17,678 nucleotides of DNA, taken from contig JAFRQC010000149.1 of the NCBI GenBank assembly GCA_017428805.1, positions 1 to 17,678 on the forward strand, written 5' to 3'. Shown piece after piece: positions 15,451 through 17,678 of the stretch (positions are counted from its first letter, which is position 1; each line of letters starts with the position of its first letter). A program made the position numbers and the translations under genes. Source of the stretch: Prevotella sp. Lineage in GTDB: Bacteria > Bacteroidota > Bacteroidia > Bacteroidales > Bacteroidaceae. Under the pieces are notes generated by a model that ran no database searches, was not told the DNA's origin, and was given only the letters and a program-made list of their open reading frames with translations.

Positions 15451-17203
15451 AAATCAGAGGTTCCTGACGCTTTGCCGTGATATTCCCAACAGGCTTCTTC
15501 TCTAAACGGATCAGGGAAGAAGTCTCTTTGGTCTTCTGGGGAGCCAATACCTTCTTATATTCTTCGGGATTCTTCAGCAGTCGGACAGCCTCTTTCAGCT
15601 GGTTGTCATAGTTGAGGCCAGCCTCGATGGCGCCAGCCTGATAATAGTAGGCAGCAATGATGTCTGACTCCAGAATCTGACGGACAACTTTCTCGTTGCG
15701 GTCAAGGGCGAAGGCTACGTCGTGGTTCAACTTTGACTCCAGACTGTCGAAAGCAGCCTTGGCACCCTCGTAGTAACCCTCAAACTTCGCTGTCTTCACA
15801 AGTTCTGCAAACTGCTTCTTGCTGACGGGATCAAAAGTGAAGCCGCTCTTGACGACGCGCTCCTTGAACTCCTGCCAATCGGCATCGCTCAGATGGAACT
15901 CTGCTGCCGGGGCAATCGTCGGATGCTTGGCGATATAGTCCACCACGTAGTCGAACATCACCTCCGTAGAGTCCTGTCCGGAGGCAGAGAGGTAGAAAGC
16001 GATATTGGGGATGGTGTCGCCCTTCATCTCCACGTCGGGCTTGATGCCACCACCGTCGCGCACCTCTCGGCCGTTACGGGTATAGAACACCTTCGTCAGC
16101 GAGTCGGGGATATGCTCCCGATAGCCCTCGCTGCCTTTCTTGTAATTGATGGCCTGGATGCAGCGTCCGCTGGGGATATAGTATTTCGAGGTTGTCACCT
16201 TCATATTCGTGTTGTAGGGCAGGTCGATGGGTATCTGCACGAGGCCCTTCCCATACGTGCGCGTACCTAATATTATTCCCCTGTCCATATCCTGAATGGC
16301 ACCACTGGTAATCTCGCTGGCCGAGGCCGTCTCACCGTTCACCAGCACCACCATCGGCATCACCGTGTCGAGCGGTTCTACGCGCGTCTTGTAACTCTTC
16401 GTGGCCTGAGGAATCTTACCCCGGTTCTCCACCACGGTGATTCCCTTCGGCAGGAACAGGTTCAGGATGTCCACAGCCTCCTGCTCAGAGCCGCCTCCGT
16501 TGCCGCGCAGGTCGAGTACAAGCGAGGTGGCACCCTGTTTCTTCAGGTCGATGAGCGCACGGCGCACATCCTTGGCACACCCCTCGGTGAACGAGTTTAG
16601 GTTGATATAGCCCACGTTCTCCTCACGGATGCCATAGTAGGGCAGCTCAGGCAACTTGATGTTCCTGCGGGTGATCTTGAACTTCATCAGCTTGCCCGTC
16701 GAGGGACGCATCACTTTCAACAGGAAACTTGTGCCAGGCTCGCCACGCAGGTGTTCACTCACAAAGCTGACGGCCTTGTCGGTCATCATCGAGTCGTCGA
16801 TGCTCAGTATTACGTCGCCCTTCTTCAGTCCCACCTCGGCGGCAGGCATATTCTGATAAGGTTCGTCAATCACGATGCGATCCAGCTTCTGATGCTTGCG
16901 GATGAGAGCGCCGATGCCGGCATACTTGCCCGTGAGCATCATCCGCAGGTTCTTCGTCTCATCTTGCGCATAATACTCCGTATAGGGATCCAGACTCCTG
17001 AGCATTGCCGTGATGCCCCTGCCGATGGTCTCCTTCGGGTTCAGCGTGTCCACGTACAACAGTTCCAGATTCTTATACAGCTGGTTGAAGATGTCCAGAT
17101 GCTTGGCCACCTCGAAGTTATGATCCTTAACCTTTTGCGCCTGCGTCGTGAGCGACAAGCCCGACAGCAACAGCAACAGTGCGATATATCTTTTCATATT
17201 CAT
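15434..17203 (-). CDS. S41 family C-terminal processing protease (PDZ domain)
   Basis: Periplasmic or envelope serine protease of the Tsp/CtpA family, 589 residues. A signal peptide is evident (MNMKRYIALLLLLSGLSLTTQAQ, here split at MNMKRYIALL and LLLSGLSLTTQA, cleavage near residue 23). An N-terminal helical segment (about 28-90) leads into a PDZ domain (about 93-180, with GIGALI and KKGDVILSID). The S41 core (about 195-350) shows SLVLDLRGNGGG (227-238), ASASEITSGAIQD (293-305) and TYGKGLVQ (316-323). By alignment to E. coli Tsp, Ser294, Asp305 and Lys319 keep the spacing of the catalytic Ser-Asp-Lys. A C-terminal helical region of about 170 residues follows. The open frame reaches a TTG at 17221, but that overlaps the -7 box, so I use the ATG at 17203; the ATG at 17197 is equally plausible. 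Its 3' end overlaps the CotH gene by 17 bp. Confidence 0.94.
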   Translation of the reverse strand: MNMKRYIALLLLLSGLSLTTQAQKVKDHNFEVAKHLDIFNQLYKNLELLYVDTLNPKETIGRGITAMLRSLDPYTEYYAQDETKNLRMMLTGKYAGIGALIRKHQKLDRIVIDEPYQNMPAAEVGLKKGDVILSIDDSMMTDKAVSFVSEHLRGEPGTSFLLKVMRPSTGKLMKFKITRRNIKLPELPYYGIREENVGYINLNSFTEGCAKDVRRALIDLKKQGATSLVLDLRGNGGGSEQEAVDILNLFLPKGITVVENRGKIPQATKSYKTRVEPLDTVMPMVVLVNGETASASEITSGAIQDMDRGIILGTRTYGKGLVQIPIDLPYNTNMKVTTSKYYIPSGRCIQAINYKKGSEGYREHIPDSLTKVFYTRNGREVRDGGGIKPDVEMKGDTIPNIAFYLSASGQDSTEVMFDYVVDYIAKHPTIAPAAEFHLSDADWQEFKERVVKSGFTFDPVSKKQFAELVKTAKFEGYYEGAKAAFDSLESKLNHDVAFALDRNEKVVRQILESDIIAAYYYQAGAIEAGLNYDNQLKEAVRLLKNPEEYKKVLAPQKTKETSSLIRLEKKPVGNITAKRQEPLIFSAIA

Positions 17204-17218
17204 CGTTATTTGACGGTG

Positions 17219-17226
17219 CAAAATTA
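17219..17226 (-). promoter_or_regulatory. -7 promoter element of the S41 protease gene
   Basis: On the minus strand TAATTTTG (17226-17219) matches TAnnTTTG and is followed by CACC, as at the other promoters here. No convincing TTTG lies 19-21 nt upstream. Initiation near 17212 would leave a leader of about 9-15 nt. Confidence 0.6.
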
Positions 17227-17307
17227 CACGATTCTATCAAGAAATCACCTTTTTCTTCGCTTTTTTTGCAAAAAATAGTGCTTTTAATGAAATTTTTCGC
17301 CCAAAAG

Positions 17308-17339
17308 TTTGGTAGTTTCAATTTTTCGCCGTACTTTTG
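17308..17339 (+). promoter_or_regulatory. Promoter of the tRNA-Asn gene
   Basis: TTTG (17308-17311), a 20-nt spacer and TACTTTTG (17332-17339) match the Bacteroidota consensus. The start would fall about 15 nt before the mature tRNA 5' end. The TTTG forms part of a small palindrome, CCAAAAGTTTGG (17301-17312). Confidence 0.8.
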
Positions 17340-17361
17340 CACCCGCTTAACAGCAAAACCT

Positions 17362-17435
17362 GCTTCAGTAGCTCAGTTGGTTAGAGCACCTGACTGTTAA
17401 TCAGGGGGTCGTTGGTTCAAGCCCATCCTGAAGCG
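17362..17435 (+). tRNA. tRNA-Asn (anticodon GTT)
   Basis: The cloverleaf folds with acceptor GCTTCAG/CTGAAGC (7 perfect pairs, 17362-17368 with 17428-17434), D-arm GCTC/GAGC, anticodon stem CCTGA/TCAGG around loop CTGTTAA, giving anticodon GTT (17396-17398), a GGGTC variable region, a T-arm GTTGG/CCATC with loop TTCAAGC, and discriminator G at 17435, as is usual for tRNA-Asn. The T-stem has one T-T mismatch at its second pair. The 3' CCA is not encoded (CCT follows), so it must be added enzymatically. Confidence 0.96.
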
Positions 17436-17446
17436 CCTTAAAAATC

Positions 17447-17482
17447 AAGGAGTTACGAGAAATCGCAACTCCTTTTTCTTTT
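17447..17482 (+). terminator. Intrinsic terminator after tRNA-Asn
   Basis: Stem AAGGAGTT (17447-17454) with AACTCCTT (17467-17474), one A-C mismatch, an inner CGA/TCG and a GAAA tetraloop, followed by TTTCTTTT. It stands 11 bp after the tRNA and ends that transcript. Confidence 0.9.
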
Positions 17483-17610
17483 CCGTCTGAACAAATTTTG
17501 GTTATCTATTTACGTTTTTTTAAGTATCAACTATCCAAATATCATAGTGTCTAAGGATATCATGGGATTCATTTCAATTGGTATCACAGAGTGCTACTTA
17601 GTTAAAGAAA

Positions 17611-17678
17611 TCACTTCTTCCCTCCCTGCTGAATCCTGTACCTTGTCGAGCGGATGGCCTCTTGGGTGATGCCCATGA
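17611..17678 (-). CDS. 3' end of a minus-strand gene, probably a helix-turn-helix regulator (runs off the right edge)
   Basis: Reading the minus strand from the right edge, one frame stays open for 21 codons and ends in TGA at 17613-17611, giving MGITQEAIRSTRYRIQQGGK plus a final K. The pattern MGIT-x-x-A-I-R-x-x-RYRI resembles the recognition-helix end of LuxR-type (GerE-like) domains, as found at the C-terminus of many Bacteroidota regulators. The fragment is very short, so both the reading frame and the family are tentative. The 128 bp between it and the tRNA terminator (17483-17610) show no gene, RNA or promoter that I can support. Confidence 0.5.
   Translation of the reverse strand, partial: MGITQEAIRSTRYRIQQGGKK

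Noticed and set aside
17204..17221. TTG start extending the S41 protease upstream
   Set aside because: It overlaps the predicted -7 promoter box and would precede the normal signal peptide with a charged, non-typical stretch.
17262..17275. Palindrome TTTTTTGCAAAAAA
   Set aside because: Short AT-rich palindromes arise by chance in such spacers, and it does not sit at a defined distance from either promoter.
17362..17678. Possible integration site (island border) at tRNA-Asn
   Set aside because: tRNA-Asn genes often serve as attachment sites, but no integrase and no duplicated tRNA 3' end is visible in the window.

Overview
The window looks like chromosomal DNA of a Bacteroidota bacterium, most likely a Prevotella-type member of the Bacteroidales. 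Four things point there. The promoters follow the Bacteroidota pattern (TTTG, about 20 nt, then TAnnTTTG). One protein ends in a type IX secretion (T9SS) sorting domain. SUF iron-sulfur genes sit beside rimP-nusA-infB. Short heptamer-type tandem repeats fill several gene junctions. The species is an inference from memory, not from a search.

Layout: from about 12410 leftwards, nine genes run on the minus strand with short gaps or overlaps: rimP, nusA, infB, a Cache-HAMP-PP2C phosphatase, sufB, a purine permease of the NCS2 (AzgA-like) group, sufC, sufD and sufS (cut by the left edge). The set joins transcription/translation factors (RimP for 30S maturation, NusA for elongation and termination, IF-2 for initiator tRNA binding) to the SUF machine: SufS mobilises sulfur and SufB, SufC and SufD form the scaffold with its ATPase. 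Two genes with no obvious link, the phosphatase and the permease, are embedded in this run. The only clear promoter lies upstream of rimP, followed by a leader hairpin, so internal promoters or read-through must serve the distal genes.

To the right, a divergent promoter drives a 972-residue surface or secreted protein on the plus strand, with two lamin-tail domains, a CotH-type kinase core and a C-terminal T9SS sorting domain. Its 3' end overlaps by 17 bp with a convergent S41 (C-terminal processing) protease. Beyond the protease promoter lie a tRNA-Asn gene with its own promoter and an intrinsic terminator, and finally the last codons of a minus-strand gene that probably encodes a helix-turn-helix regulator.

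I found no insertion sequence, CRISPR array, phage or defence locus, and no clearly new system. The most unusual signals are a dispersed-looking palindromic repeat translated inside the SufB N-terminus, the heptad and octad arrays at four junctions of the gene run (two bring Shine-Dalgarno-like AAGGAG next to a start codon), and the purine permease splitting the suf genes.
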